Of a stretch of DNA of 64,000 bases, positions 26,574-36,090 are shown piece by piece. Origin of the DNA: Pseudomonas sp. ATCC PTA-122608 (GTDB lineage: Bacteria; Pseudomonadota; Gammaproteobacteria; Pseudomonadales; Pseudomonadaceae); NCBI RefSeq assembly GCF_001952855.1, contig NZ_LPNO01000021.1, forward strand, positions 23,020 through 87,019, in the 5' to 3' direction. The notes beneath the pieces were generated by a model. The model did no database searches and was not told the DNA's origin. It saw nothing but the letters and a program-made list of their open reading frames with translations. Position 1 is the first letter of the stretch. Every line of letters starts with the position of its first letter. A program made the position numbers and the translations under genes.

Positions 26574-27476
26574 ATGAGCGATCGTCAGCCGATCCCCAAC
26601 ATCAACATCGGGCAGGTCTACGACCAGCGTTACAGCGATGCCGAGGTGCACTACGACCGGCTCGGCAACCTGGCGGGATTTTTTGGCCGGAACATGCCGG
26701 TGCATCGTCATGACCGGTTTTTCCAGGTGCATTACGTCAAGACCGGCGCGGTGCGGGTCTATCTGGACGACCAGCAGTACCTCGAATCCGGGCCGATGTT
26801 TTTCCTCACGCCGCCGACGGTGGCGCATTCCTTCGTCACCGAAGCCGACGCCGACGGCCATGTGCTGACCGTGCGCCAGCAACTGGTGTGGGCCTTGATT
26901 GACGCCGACCCAAGCCTGGCCCCCGGCGCGCAATTGCCGGCGGCCTGTGTGGCGTTGGCGCGGCTGGCGCCGGAGTTTCATCCCGAGGTACGCCGCCTGG
27001 AATTCCTGTTCGACGAGCTGTGCAGCGAGATCAACGCCCAGGCCAGCGGACGCGGTTCGGCGCTGGACAGCCTGACGCGGCTGATCATGATCAGCCTGCT
27101 GCGGCTCTGCGCCAATTCCCTGGAAGCCCGGCCGGCACGTCACGAAGACCTGCGAATCTTCCACCGCTTCAACGAACTGATCGAAGACCACTACCTCCAA
27201 CACTGGCCGCTGTCGCGTTATGCCGACGGTATCGGCGTCACTGAAGCGCGACTCAACGAGGTGTGCCGGCGGATCGCCGACCTGCCCTCGAAACGCCTGA
27301 TCCTCGAACGGCTGATGCAGGAAGCCCGGCGCCTGCTGCTGTTCACCGGCAGCTCGGCGAATGAAATCTGCTACCAGTTGGGGTTCAAGGACCCGGCGTA
27401 TTTCAGCCGGTTCTTCCAGCGCTACGCGCAAATGACGCCGGGGGAATACCGCCAGCGTCAATCGGGGTTGCGTTGA
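26574..27476 (+). CDS. hpaA: HpaA, AraC-family activator of 4-HPA hydroxylation genes
   Basis: A 300-residue AraC/XylS regulator, close in length to E. coli HpaA (296). The N-terminal cupin domain holds HRHDRFFQVHYVKTGAVRVY and GPMFFLTPPTVAHSF. The C-terminal DNA-binding domain has VTEARLNEVCRRIADLPSKR and ANEICYQLGFKDPAYFSRFF. In E. coli HpaA activates hpaBC in response to 4-HPA. Here there is no hpaBC in the window, so its target may be the porin, hpaX or the distant hydroxylase gene. The ATG at 26574 gives the family start MSDRQPIPN. Confidence 0.9.
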   Translation: MSDRQPIPNINIGQVYDQRYSDAEVHYDRLGNLAGFFGRNMPVHRHDRFFQVHYVKTGAVRVYLDDQQYLESGPMFFLTPPTVAHSFVTEADADGHVLTVRQQLVWALIDADPSLAPGAQLPAACVALARLAPEFHPEVRRLEFLFDELCSEINAQASGRGSALDSLTRLIMISLLRLCANSLEARPARHEDLRIFHRFNELIEDHYLQHWPLSRYADGIGVTEARLNEVCRRIADLPSKRLILERLMQEARRLLLFTGSSANEICYQLGFKDPAYFSRFFQRYAQMTPGEYRQRQSGLR

Positions 27477-27487
27477 GGCGCCCGGCG

Positions 27488-28744
27488 TTACCACAGGGCC
27501 ACGGTGTAGCCGATGATTACCCGGCTTTCGTCGATGTCGCTGGTCAGGCCGTTGCTTGAGCGCAGGGTGGCGTTGCGCAGCCGCACGTTGACGTTCTTCA
27601 GCGGGCCGCTTTGCACGGTGTAGATCAGGTCGGTATCGCGCTCCCATTCCCGGCCGTTGCGCACCGTGGCGGTTTGCGCGTGGCTGCCGTCGACGTAGCG
27701 GGTCATGAAGGTCAGGCCGGGCAGGCCGAGGGCGGCGAAGTTGTAGTCGTAGCGCGCTTGCCATGCATCGGTGTTGGCCTTGGTGAAGATATTGATGGTC
27801 ACCAGGTTGACCGAGTACGGGTCTTGCCCCGGGAAGGCAAAGTCGCCGTCACCGGAAAGGGTCTGAAAGCCCAGGCCGAATTTGTGCGCGCCTACCGACA
27901 GGCTGAACATGCCGTTGAAAAAGCGGTTGTCGATCCGCCCGCCGTCGACCCGGGTAGGGCTGCGCAACAGCGTGCTGCCTTGCTCGCGGGTGTCGAAGTA
28001 GCGCAGGTCGGTGCGCAGGTTCACGCCCTGGGCCAGCGGCAGGTCATGCACCAGGCCGATAAAGTTCTGGCGGTAGATGTCCTGCATTTGCGCGTAGTAA
28101 TAAGTCGCCGCCAGGTGCGGATTGATTGCGTAGGTGCCGCCTGCCAGATCCAGGTGGCTGCTGGTGACGCCGCCGTAGCTCATGGATTCGTTGTTGGAGG
28201 AGTCCCGCAGGTTCTGCTTTTCCAGGCGGCCGACGTTCAACGTCAGACCGTCGATGTCCTGGGAGGTCACCAGTTCACCGTTGTAGGTCGACGGCAGCAG
28301 CCGGGTGTCGTTGTAGGCGGCCACCGGCAAAATCGGTTGCAGGGTGCCGAGCTTGAGCACGGTTTTCGACAGGCGCAGCTTGGCGGTCAGGCCGAGTTCG
28401 CTGTAGCTGTCGGCCGGCTCGCCGCTGGCGCCAGACGGCAGCAACCCGGTGCCACGGCGGTCGCGGCTGGAATCGAGTTTTAAGCCCATTTCACCCAAGG
28501 CATCCACGCCAAAACCGACCACGCCTTCGGTGTAGCCCGACTCCAGGCGCAGCACAAAACCCTGGGCCCATTCGTCCGCTTTGTTCTGCGGCGCGTTGGC
28601 CTGGCGAAAGTCGCGGTTCATGTAGAAATTGCGCAGGTCCAGGCTGGCTTTGCTGTCCTGGATGAAATCGGCGTGGGCGACCAGAGGGGTAAACGCGGCG
28701 CACAGGCCAGCGCTTGCCGCCGTGCGAAAGAGGCACGAATGCAT
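27488..28744 (-). CDS. OprD-family outer-membrane porin
   Basis: A 418-residue porin with a signal peptide (MHSCLFRTAASAGLCAAFTP, ending VAHA) followed by ADFIQDSKASLDLRNFYMNR, the hallmark start of mature OprD proteins. The body has 18-strand-type amphipathic repeats, including RYDYNFAALGLPGLTFMTRY, and the C-terminus GYTVALW. It converges on hpaA and is read from a promoter with an HpaR-type operator, so it is very likely the 4-HPA uptake channel. The ATG at 28744 is chosen; upstream in-frame codons cover the operator. Confidence 0.9.
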   Translation of the reverse strand: MHSCLFRTAASAGLCAAFTPLVAHADFIQDSKASLDLRNFYMNRDFRQANAPQNKADEWAQGFVLRLESGYTEGVVGFGVDALGEMGLKLDSSRDRRGTGLLPSGASGEPADSYSELGLTAKLRLSKTVLKLGTLQPILPVAAYNDTRLLPSTYNGELVTSQDIDGLTLNVGRLEKQNLRDSSNNESMSYGGVTSSHLDLAGGTYAINPHLAATYYYAQMQDIYRQNFIGLVHDLPLAQGVNLRTDLRYFDTREQGSTLLRSPTRVDGGRIDNRFFNGMFSLSVGAHKFGLGFQTLSGDGDFAFPGQDPYSVNLVTINIFTKANTDAWQARYDYNFAALGLPGLTFMTRYVDGSHAQTATVRNGREWERDTDLIYTVQSGPLKNVNVRLRNATLRSSNGLTSDIDESRVIIGYTVALW

Positions 28745-28805
28745 GAGGGGCGTTCCTTTTGTTGTTTTTGTTGGTATGCGCCCTCTGCTAGGTCGGGGGC
28801 GGCAT

Positions 28806-28826
28806 ATTGTTAACATGTTATCTATA
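28806..28826. promoter_or_regulatory. HpaR-type operator upstream of the OprD porin
   Basis: TTGTTAACATGTTATCTATA at 28807-28826 includes the palindromic core GTTAACATGTTA. It shares 16 identical bases with the site before the FeaR-like gene, read on the opposite strand. It lies 62 bp upstream of the porin start. Confidence 0.62.
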
Positions 28827-28956
28827 GGCTGAATAGCGGGATTAGCAGGTTTTTTAAAAATCGTTTCTAAATTAATGATTTGTTCCCTGCCTCGGGTTGC
28901 ATGCACCGGACACCGACTCTAAGCTTCGACGCTTCGACCTCTACTGCGCGTGAACC

Positions 28957-29378
28957 ATGCCCACCCCTAGACCGTCCCTTACGCTCACCTTGCTCCAGGC
29001 CCGCGAAGCGACCATGGCGTTCTTCCGGCCACTGCTCAATGAACATGACCTGACCGACAGCAATGGCGGGTGATCCGCATCCTGCGTCAGCAGGGCGAAC
29101 TCGAAAGCCATCAACTGGCGCACCTCGCGTGCATCCTCAAGCCGAGCATGACCGGCGTGCTGGGCCGGCTGGAGCGTGACGGCATCGTGCGCCGGCGCAA
29201 ATCCGCCGAAGACCAGCGCCGGGTCTTCGTCGCCCTGACCGAACAGGGCCAGCAGTGTTTTGTCGACATGAGCGCCGGGATGGAAAGCAACTACCAGAAG
29301 ATTCAGGAGCAGTTCGGCGAGGAATCCCTGGAGCAGTTGATGGAGCTGCTCCAAAAGCTGAAAGGCATCAAACCGTAA
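28957..29378 (+). pseudogene. Second hpaR-like MarR gene, broken by a one-base deletion
   Basis: Codons from ATG 28957 read SLTLTLLQAREATMAFFRPL and LNEHDLTD, clearly HpaR-like, then stop at TGA after NGG. Restoring one base between 29057 and 29058 changes the reading to LT-D/E-QQWRVIRILR and opens the frame through ACILKPSMTGVLGRLERDGI, DQRRVFVALTEQ and EESLEQLMELLQKLKGIKP to the stop at 29378. The missing base falls exactly at the third position of the Glu/Asp codon found intact in the hpaR copy at 18575. It is either a real pseudogene or a sequencing or assembly error. Confidence 0.85.
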
Positions 29379-29467
29379 TCCTCAAAAAAATAGTGGCTGA
29401 AGCCTGTCCCTTTTTTTCACGTGGCTGGTCATTCCAGGTAAGTGAACAAAATCGAGAGCTTCTTCCA

Positions 29468-31858
29468 ATGCCCGCAATCCGCCCGCTGCTGAATTTCAGC
29501 CTGATGCTGAGCCTGAGTGCCAGCCCGTTGTTCGTCCCCATCAGTTATGCCGAAGACGGCGCGTCCCGGCGCAGCTACCAGGTGCCGGCCGGCAGCTTGA
29601 GCACCGCGCTGACCCGTTTCGCCGGCCTGGCCGGGGTCAACCTCTCGGTAGACCCGGCGCTGGTCAGCGGCCGTAACAGCAGCGGGTTGTCCGGCGAATA
29701 CGGCGTCGAAGAAGGGTTTGCCCGCTTGCTGCAAGGCTCGGGCCTGCAACTGCAACCCCTGGGCGAGCAGGCCTACATGCTGACCCCGATTCCGGAAGGC
29801 GGCAGCCTGCAACTGGCACCCACCTCGATTCTTGGCACCGTCGGCGATGCCGGCAGCGAGTCCTTCGCCGGGGGCCAGGTGGCACGCCGTGGCTCCCAGG
29901 GTTTGCTGGGCTCACGGGATTTCATGGAAACCCCGTTCAGCATGACCACCTACACCAGCGAGGCGGTCAAGAACCAGCAGGCGCGAACCCTCGGCGACCT
30001 GATCGCCAGCGACCCCTCGGTGCGTGCCACCAACCCGGCGGGCGGGCGCTATGAACAATTCACCATTCGCGGTTTCAGCCTGTTTAACAGCGATGTCGCC
30101 TACAACGGCCTCTACGGCGTGCTGCCGACCTACACCATCGACATGGAAATGGCCGAGCGCGTCGACATCGTCAAAGGCCCCAGCCAACTGATCAACGGCA
30201 TCTCGCCGCGGGGCAGCGTCGGCGGCGGGATCAACGTGGTGCCCAAGCGCGCTACCGACAAGCCCATCACCTCGTTAACCGGCAGTTGGGCCTCCGACAG
30301 CCAGGCGGGCGGGGCCGTGGACATAGGCCGGCGTTTTGGTGAAGACAATAAATTCGGCCTGCGTTTCAACGGCGTGAAGCAGTCCGGCGACACTGCCTGG
30401 GACGACCAGAGTGTCGATCGCGAAATGGCCGTACTGGGCCTGGATTTTCGCGGTGAACGCCTGCGACTCTCCACCGACATCGGCCGCACCGAGCGCGACA
30501 CCGACGCCCCGCAGGAGCGCGTGCAAGTTGGTCCCAATGCCAAGGTGCCGAGTGCCAACGACGTGCGTCACAACTACGCGCAACCCTGGAGCAAGGCGAG
30601 CACCAACGACACCTTCGGCACGGTCAACGGCGAGTTCGACCTCAGTGACAACGTGATGCTCTATGGCGGTGTCGGCGCGCGTAAAAGTAACCATGACTTC
30701 CTGCGTCATGCGGTGTCGGTGACCAACAACGCCGGTGACTTCAGCGTGCAGCCCCGCGACTTCACCCGCGACGAAAACGTGCGTACCGCCACGGCGGGCG
30801 TGCGCAACTGGTTTCATACCGGCCCGGTCAGCCATGAGGTCAACCTGGCGGCCAGCTACTTCTATATGGACTTCGAAAACGGCGGCGCACGCTATGCGCC
30901 AGGTTCGAGCAATATCTACAATCCGGTAGAAACACCTACGCCAAGCCGGCCAACGCGATTTGACTCGAAGGTCTACACCGAAAACCGCTTCAGCGGCGTG
31001 GCGTTGTCCGACACCCTGGGCTTCTTCGATGACCGGTTGCTGCTGACCCTCGGTGCGCGCTGGCAGCGGGTCAAGGTGGATGACTGGACCGATGACGTCA
31101 AAGGCGACACCGCCTACGACGAGGAAAAAATCTCACCGTCGGGCGGCATCCTGTTCAAGGCCACCGACAAGCTGTCGCTGTACGCCAACTACATGGAAGG
31201 CCTGAGCCAAGGCAAGATCGCGCCGTCGACCTCGATCAACGAGGATGAAATCTTCCCGCCCTTCATCAGCCGCCAGGTTGAAGTCGGTGCCAAGTACGAC
31301 GCGGGGGCGTTCGCGGTCACCGCTGCGGTGTTCCGGATCAAGCAGCCGGCCTACGAGACCAACGCCACCACGCGGGTCTTCGGCCCCAACGGCAAGCGCC
31401 AGAACGACGGTGTCGAACTCAGCGTGTTCGGCGAACCGCTCAAGGGCTTCCGCCTGCTGGGCGGGGTGATGTACATCGACAGCGAATTGACCAACACCAC
31501 CAACGGCACCTTCGACGGCAACCGCGCGCCGGCCACGCCCAAGTACAACGTCAACCTCGGCGCCGAGTGGGATGTGCCGACCGTTGAAGGCCTGACCCTG
31601 ACCAGCCGCGGGATCTATTCCAGCTCCCAGTACCTGGACCAGTCCAACGTCAAGGAAATCGACGCCTGGACCCGTCTTGATGTTGGCGCACGCTACGCCT
31701 TCAAGGTCGACGACAAGCACATCACCCTGCGGGCCAACGTCGAGAACGTGGCCAATCGGCGCTACTGGAGTTCGGCCGGTGCCTCGGATGACAGCGAGCC
31801 GGGTTTGACCTTGTCGACGCCGCGTACTTACTTGCTGTCGGCCACGGTCGACTTCTGA
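29468..31858 (+). CDS. TonB-dependent siderophore receptor with signalling (STN) domain
   Basis: A 796-residue outer-membrane receptor. Residues 1-28 are a signal peptide (PLFVPISYAEDG). Residues 35-100 form a secretin/TonB short N-terminal domain (YQVPAGSLSTALTRFAGLAG, LSGEYGVEEGFARLLQGSGL). A plug domain follows (FSMTTYTSEAVKNQQARTLG, RYEQFTIRGFSLFNS, VKGPSQLINGISPRGSVGG), then a beta-barrel ending in LLSATVDF. The STN domain normally signals to an anti-sigma factor, yet no sigma/anti-sigma pair is adjacent. The pattern is of the ferrichrome/ferripyoverdine receptor family; the ligand is not evident. The ATG at 29468 is preferred over a 71-residue upstream extension that overlaps the hpaR-like pseudogene. 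Confidence 0.9.
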   Translation: MPAIRPLLNFSLMLSLSASPLFVPISYAEDGASRRSYQVPAGSLSTALTRFAGLAGVNLSVDPALVSGRNSSGLSGEYGVEEGFARLLQGSGLQLQPLGEQAYMLTPIPEGGSLQLAPTSILGTVGDAGSESFAGGQVARRGSQGLLGSRDFMETPFSMTTYTSEAVKNQQARTLGDLIASDPSVRATNPAGGRYEQFTIRGFSLFNSDVAYNGLYGVLPTYTIDMEMAERVDIVKGPSQLINGISPRGSVGGGINVVPKRATDKPITSLTGSWASDSQAGGAVDIGRRFGEDNKFGLRFNGVKQSGDTAWDDQSVDREMAVLGLDFRGERLRLSTDIGRTERDTDAPQERVQVGPNAKVPSANDVRHNYAQPWSKASTNDTFGTVNGEFDLSDNVMLYGGVGARKSNHDFLRHAVSVTNNAGDFSVQPRDFTRDENVRTATAGVRNWFHTGPVSHEVNLAASYFYMDFENGGARYAPGSSNIYNPVETPTPSRPTRFDSKVYTENRFSGVALSDTLGFFDDRLLLTLGARWQRVKVDDWTDDVKGDTAYDEEKISPSGGILFKATDKLSLYANYMEGLSQGKIAPSTSINEDEIFPPFISRQVEVGAKYDAGAFAVTAAVFRIKQPAYETNATTRVFGPNGKRQNDGVELSVFGEPLKGFRLLGGVMYIDSELTNTTNGTFDGNRAPATPKYNVNLGAEWDVPTVEGLTLTSRGIYSSSQYLDQSNVKEIDAWTRLDVGARYAFKVDDKHITLRANVENVANRRYWSSAGASDDSEPGLTLSTPRTYLLSATVDF

Positions 31859-32089
31859 TTCGATGCCTCGGCGGCCTGCCACACTGCTTTTCTGACCTCC
31901 ACAGGCTTGGGGAGCAGGCGGTTCTGGTAAAACAGGTCCGCCGTTTTCCGAGCGCGAACCGTTGCATTACGCGGTGGGCGTGACGGCTGCGGGCTAACTG
32001 CCGCTTGATCGAGCGCGAGAGCGGCTGAGGTTTATTTGCGGCGCCTGGCCATTTTGGATACGGTGCAGGCCTGCCAAAAGGACCTGCCA

Positions 32090-32716
32090 ATGACCGAGCC
32101 ACAACCCGCTACCGCGCCCAGAACCCGCCGTGCGCCCAAAGGCGAAAAGCGCCGGGAAGAACTGTTGGACGCTGCTTTACAGGTGTTTTCCATGGAAGGC
32201 TACAGCGGCGCCTCGATGGCGCAGGTGGCGGCGATCGTCGGCATCTCGGTGGCCGGCCTGCTGCATCACTTTCCCAGCAAGATTTCGTTGTTGATGGGCG
32301 TGCTGCAACGCCGGGACGAGGTCAATCAGCGGATTGCCGATGAGGTTCGGGCCGAGAAGTCATTGTCCGGGTTGCTCGGCAGCCTGCGGGCGATCAACCG
32401 CTCCAACGCGACAGCGCCGGGGGTGGTGCGGGCTTTTACGATTCTGAATGCGGAAAGCCTGCTGGACACCCATCCGGCCTGGGGTTGGTTTCAGGAGCGC
32501 TATGCGGGCATTCATCGGCGCATGCACGGGCAGTTTGCAGACCTTGTGGCCATGGGCGAGGTGCGCGCCGATGTGGACATCGCCGGGCTGGTGGAAGAGA
32601 TCCTGGCCATGATGGACGGCTTGCAGATCCAGTGGCTGCGCTTTCCCGATCAGGTGGACCTGGTGGCGCGTTTCGATACCTACATCGCGCGGGTCGATGC
32701 GGCCATACGGGCGTAA
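32090..32716 (+). CDS. TetR-family regulator
   Basis: A 208-residue repressor. The HTH lies at about residues 18-62: RREELLDAALQVFSMEGYSG, ASMAQVAAIVGISVAGLLHH and FPSKISLLMGVL, a typical TetR N-terminal domain. The C-terminal domain (LAMMDGLQIQWLRFPDQVDL) is the common TetR_C form. The start at 32090 follows AAGGA. It converges on the beta-glucosidase gene, separated by a REP pair. Regulation of that enzyme by this protein is a reasonable guess, but no operator was recognised. Confidence 0.85.
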   Translation: MTEPQPATAPRTRRAPKGEKRREELLDAALQVFSMEGYSGASMAQVAAIVGISVAGLLHHFPSKISLLMGVLQRRDEVNQRIADEVRAEKSLSGLLGSLRAINRSNATAPGVVRAFTILNAESLLDTHPAWGWFQERYAGIHRRMHGQFADLVAMGEVRADVDIAGLVEEILAMMDGLQIQWLRFPDQVDLVARFDTYIARVDAAIRA

Positions 32717-32720
32717 ATAA

Positions 32721-32820
32721 TGTAGGAGCGAGCTTGCTCGCGAAGGACGTCAACGATAACGCGGGCATCCTGGCTTAACGCGGTGTCTTTGCGTTTTTCG
32801 CGAGCAAGCTCGCTCCTACA
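32721..32820. repeat. REP/BIME palindrome pair
   Basis: TGTAGGAGCGAGCTTGCTCG and its inverse enclose about 60 bp between the convergent tetR-like and beta-glucosidase genes. The middle carries the CAACGATAACGCGGGC-type spacer common to this subgroup of elements. Confidence 0.88.
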
Positions 32821-32828
32821 GGTTTTTA

Positions 32829-35582
32829 TCAGTTACCCACAGCACTGCCCTGGTTGCTGTCATCCGAGGTGTCGTAGCCGTCACCGTCGCTGGTGCCGGA
32901 GTCACCCTGGTTCTGATGCAGCACACCACCGGTCTTGACCGTTGGCAGCTCACGCAGCGTGGAGTTGAGCGCCGAGCGTGGCAGCGGGTTGCTGGTGGTG
33001 GTCGACAGTTCCTGGCGGAACGGGTTGACCAGCTTGGCGTTCAGGCGAATGTCCTGGGACGAGGCGCCGACCGACAGGTTGAAGCTGTCGGCGTCCACCA
33101 CCCATTGCTTGCTCGCCACATCGAAGTACGCCAGTGAGCGGTCGTTGAGTTCGATGGTCACGCGCTTGCTCTCGCCGGGCTTGAGGAACACCTTCTTGTA
33201 GCCCTTGAGTTCCTTCAGTGCCCGTTCGACTTTCGGGTGGTTCTGGCCCACATACAGCTCGGCGACTTCAGCGCCCGCCACCTTGCCGGTGTTGCTCAGG
33301 TCGAACGATACCTTGATCGGCGCGCCCGCCACCGCGACACCGGGTGTCACGCTGATGTTGCTGTAGCCGAAGGTGGTGTACGACAGGCCGTAGCCGAACG
33401 GGTAGAGCGGCTTGATGCCTTTTTTCTCGTAGCCGCGATAACCCAGGAACAGGTCGTCCTTGTAGCTCATCTGCGTGAGGGTTTCCTGATTGTCGAATTT
33501 CGGGAAAGTCGCGTAGATCGGGTTGTCTTCGATATTGCGCTCGATGCTGATGGGCAGCTTGGCCGATGGATTGACCTTGCCCAGCAAAATCTCCGCCAGG
33601 GCCTGGCCGCCGTTCTGCCCCGGGTAGAACGCATGCAGCGCCGCCGGCACCTGGTCGATCCAGTCGCTCATCTTCAGCCCGGTGCCACCGTGCAGGGTGA
33701 CCACGGTGTTCGGGTTGACCTTGGCAATGCTCTGGATCAGCAGGTTCTGGTACTCCGGCAAATCGAAGCTGTGGTCGAAGCCTTCACCTTCGTACTCATT
33801 GCTGTTGCCTGCCGCCACCAGCACCGCGTCGTACTGGGCCAGGTCCTTGGGCGCCACCAGCGAGGCCCAGCTCATTTGCACGCCTACCAGGCCGCCCATG
33901 GTCGAGATGTAGCCTTTGCGGCGCGAGTACTCAAGCTTGATGTCCACGGCTTTGCCGGCTTCAAGATTGACCTTGGCGAACACCGGAATCGTCGGCGGGA
34001 TGCTGTTGTTGGGCAGTGGGTTGCCGTCGCCGTTGTCGTGCACTTTCTGGCCATTGACGTACAGGCGCACGGCACCGTCGGCGCGCACCTTGAACACCTG
34101 TTCGCCGCTGACGGTCGGGGTGATCTGGCCGCTGTAGCGGATCGACGTGGCGGCGGTGTTGCCATTCACCGGCAGACTGTCGGTGGACCAGTCGAGGTCG
34201 ACATGGTTGTCGGTGCGGGTGGCAGCCGGGTCGCCGGACCAGTTGGCATTGCTGAAGAACTCGGTCTTCAAGCCCTTGACGCTGTTGCCGTCGCTGTCGG
34301 TGTGGGTCCAGTTGGACGCCGTCTGGTCCAGGGACAGCCCTTCGATGAACTCGACCTTGGCGTTCGGCGCCAGTTGCTGCAGGCCACTCAGTTCACTGAT
34401 GTAGTTGGCGGCCATCACATTGGCGCTGCCGAATCCGGTGGGCGGTGCGTATTTGGCCAGGTTGCCGACCACGGCGATGCGCTTGACCTTCTTCGCGTCC
34501 AGGGGCAGCAGGCTGTCCTGGTTTTTCAGCAGCACGATGCCTTCGCGGGCCGCATTCAACGCCACGCGGTTGCTGGTTGCGCTGTTCATGTTATGGGTGG
34601 TCAGCGGCGCCTTGCTGTCGAATTTGTACAGGTAGATCTGCTTGAGGATGCGCCGCACCTTGTCATCGATGGTCGCGCCGGCGAGTTCGCCACTGTCGAG
34701 GAACGGCTTGAGTACAGTACTGTTCATCTGGTAGCCCATCATGTCCAGATCGGTACCCGCCTGTGCCGCCGGCAAGCCGTTGACCACAGCGTTGTAGTCA
34801 CTCTGCACAAAGCCCGGATAGCCCCATTCGGTCTTCAGGATGTCGTGCATCAGGTGCTTGTTCTCGCAGGCGAACTCACCGTTCACCTTCTGGAACGAAC
34901 ACATCATCATCGCCACTTTGCTGTTCTTCGAGGCGGATTCGAAGGGCGGCAGGGTCATTTCCCGCAGCACCCGTTCGCTGATGGTCTCGTCGAGGTGAAA
35001 GCGGTTGCTTTCCTGGTCGTTGGCGGCGAAATGTTTGGCGTTGGCCCATACCCCGCGTGACTGGATACCATTGATCACCGCCGGCCCCAGGCTGGCGCCA
35101 AGGAATGGGTCTTCACCGGACAGGTACTCAAACGCCCGGCCGCTGTAAGGCATGCGGTACAGGTTCACCCCGGGCCCGGTGACGAATTGATAACCGCCGC
35201 TTGCGGTGTCGTAACCCAGGGCACGGCCCAGGTCGATGGCGCGGCGCGGGTTCCAGCTGGCCGCCAGGTTCGGGCCGGAGGGGTACACCACGCCCTGGTC
35301 GTTGCCTTCGCTGGTGTAGCGCACACCCACGCCACCGTCGGCGCCATGAATCTGCGGCACGCCATACTGAGTCAGCGGCTTGACGTCCCAACCACCGGTG
35401 CCGCCGATATAGGCGAGTTTTTCTTCCAGGGTCATCTTGGCCAGGGTCTTGTTTGCGGCCTTTTCGGCACGGTTTACCCGCGCTTCATCGAGGGCGGGGC
35501 TGGTGGCCGCATGCACCTGGGACACAGCGAGCGCCAGCAGGGCGAATGCCGACTGCGCACCGATCATTTTGCGTTTACTCAT
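32829..35582 (-). CDS. Exported glycoside hydrolase family 3 beta-glucosidase with PA14 insert
   Basis: A 917-residue exported enzyme. Signal peptide: residues 1-25, ending SQVHA. The GH3 N-terminal barrel has KMTLEEKLAYIGG, IHGADGGVGVR, VWANAKHFAANDQESNRFHL, and the nucleophile Asp in GFVQSDYNAV (about residue 261). A PA14 carbohydrate-binding insert (KTEFFSNANWSGDP through VRADGAVRLYVNGQKVHDNG) sits inside the C-terminal GH3 domain, and a fibronectin-III-like region follows. The tail is rich in S, D and G. The ATG at 35582 follows GGAGAG. It probably splits beta-glucosides from plant material. It lies 0.8 kb from the type II secretion operon, which could carry it across the outer membrane. 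Confidence 0.92.
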   Translation of the reverse strand: MSKRKMIGAQSAFALLALAVSQVHAATSPALDEARVNRAEKAANKTLAKMTLEEKLAYIGGTGGWDVKPLTQYGVPQIHGADGGVGVRYTSEGNDQGVVYPSGPNLAASWNPRRAIDLGRALGYDTASGGYQFVTGPGVNLYRMPYSGRAFEYLSGEDPFLGASLGPAVINGIQSRGVWANAKHFAANDQESNRFHLDETISERVLREMTLPPFESASKNSKVAMMMCSFQKVNGEFACENKHLMHDILKTEWGYPGFVQSDYNAVVNGLPAAQAGTDLDMMGYQMNSTVLKPFLDSGELAGATIDDKVRRILKQIYLYKFDSKAPLTTHNMNSATSNRVALNAAREGIVLLKNQDSLLPLDAKKVKRIAVVGNLAKYAPPTGFGSANVMAANYISELSGLQQLAPNAKVEFIEGLSLDQTASNWTHTDSDGNSVKGLKTEFFSNANWSGDPAATRTDNHVDLDWSTDSLPVNGNTAATSIRYSGQITPTVSGEQVFKVRADGAVRLYVNGQKVHDNGDGNPLPNNSIPPTIPVFAKVNLEAGKAVDIKLEYSRRKGYISTMGGLVGVQMSWASLVAPKDLAQYDAVLVAAGNSNEYEGEGFDHSFDLPEYQNLLIQSIAKVNPNTVVTLHGGTGLKMSDWIDQVPAALHAFYPGQNGGQALAEILLGKVNPSAKLPISIERNIEDNPIYATFPKFDNQETLTQMSYKDDLFLGYRGYEKKGIKPLYPFGYGLSYTTFGYSNISVTPGVAVAGAPIKVSFDLSNTGKVAGAEVAELYVGQNHPKVERALKELKGYKKVFLKPGESKRVTIELNDRSLAYFDVASKQWVVDADSFNLSVGASSQDIRLNAKLVNPFRQELSTTTSNPLPRSALNSTLRELPTVKTGGVLHQNQGDSGTSDGDGYDTSDDSNQGSAVGN

Positions 35583-36090
35583 GGGACTCTCCGACAACTG
35601 ATTATTGATAGCTGGGTGCCGAGAAGTGCATTTCGTTGTGCACGCTCGTCACTTTTTTACGGGCAATAGTTCACCTTTGTCGCAACTTTTTGCCGATGGC
35701 TAATTGCGATTACGGGGCGGATTCCGCAGTTTTAAAAGTGTAATAATTGAACTAGTTATTGTTTTGAGTAGTGTCTATGCGATATCACGAGATGGCATTT
35801 TGAACCGCTAAAACGCCGTAATTAAGTCAATTCTTGCCGTAAAATGTCAAACGAAAGCTAATATCTGCGTAAAATAAGAAATATTTTCTTACGTTTATGA
35901 ACTTAGATTAAACCTACTAGTCGATTGGTTTAAGGAAATATGCGCAGTCATGGCTAACTAGTGGCGTTCGCCAGTAGTTCTAAATGGCCATAATCCAAAT
36001 GGGCTGTAATACAAAATGCTTTGGTGTAGGGTCTTGACCCTGTCAGGACCGTGCTTGGGCGATTGATTGTTTTTTATCTGGAGAAAGTTA
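35583..36090. other. AT-rich 508-bp intergenic spacer
   Basis: Between the divergent beta-glucosidase and small exported protein genes. It is markedly AT-rich compared with the rest of the window, with runs such as GTAATAATTGAACTAGTTAT and an imperfect inverted repeat around 35870-35897 (CGTAAAATAAGAAATATTTT then CTTACG). No coding potential is seen. It is likely to hold both promoters and perhaps nucleoid-protein (H-NS/MvaT-like) binding sites. Confidence 0.5.

Noticed and set aside
29255..29467. N-terminal extension of the TonB receptor
   Set aside because: It overlaps the hpaR-like gene. The signal peptide starts at 29468.
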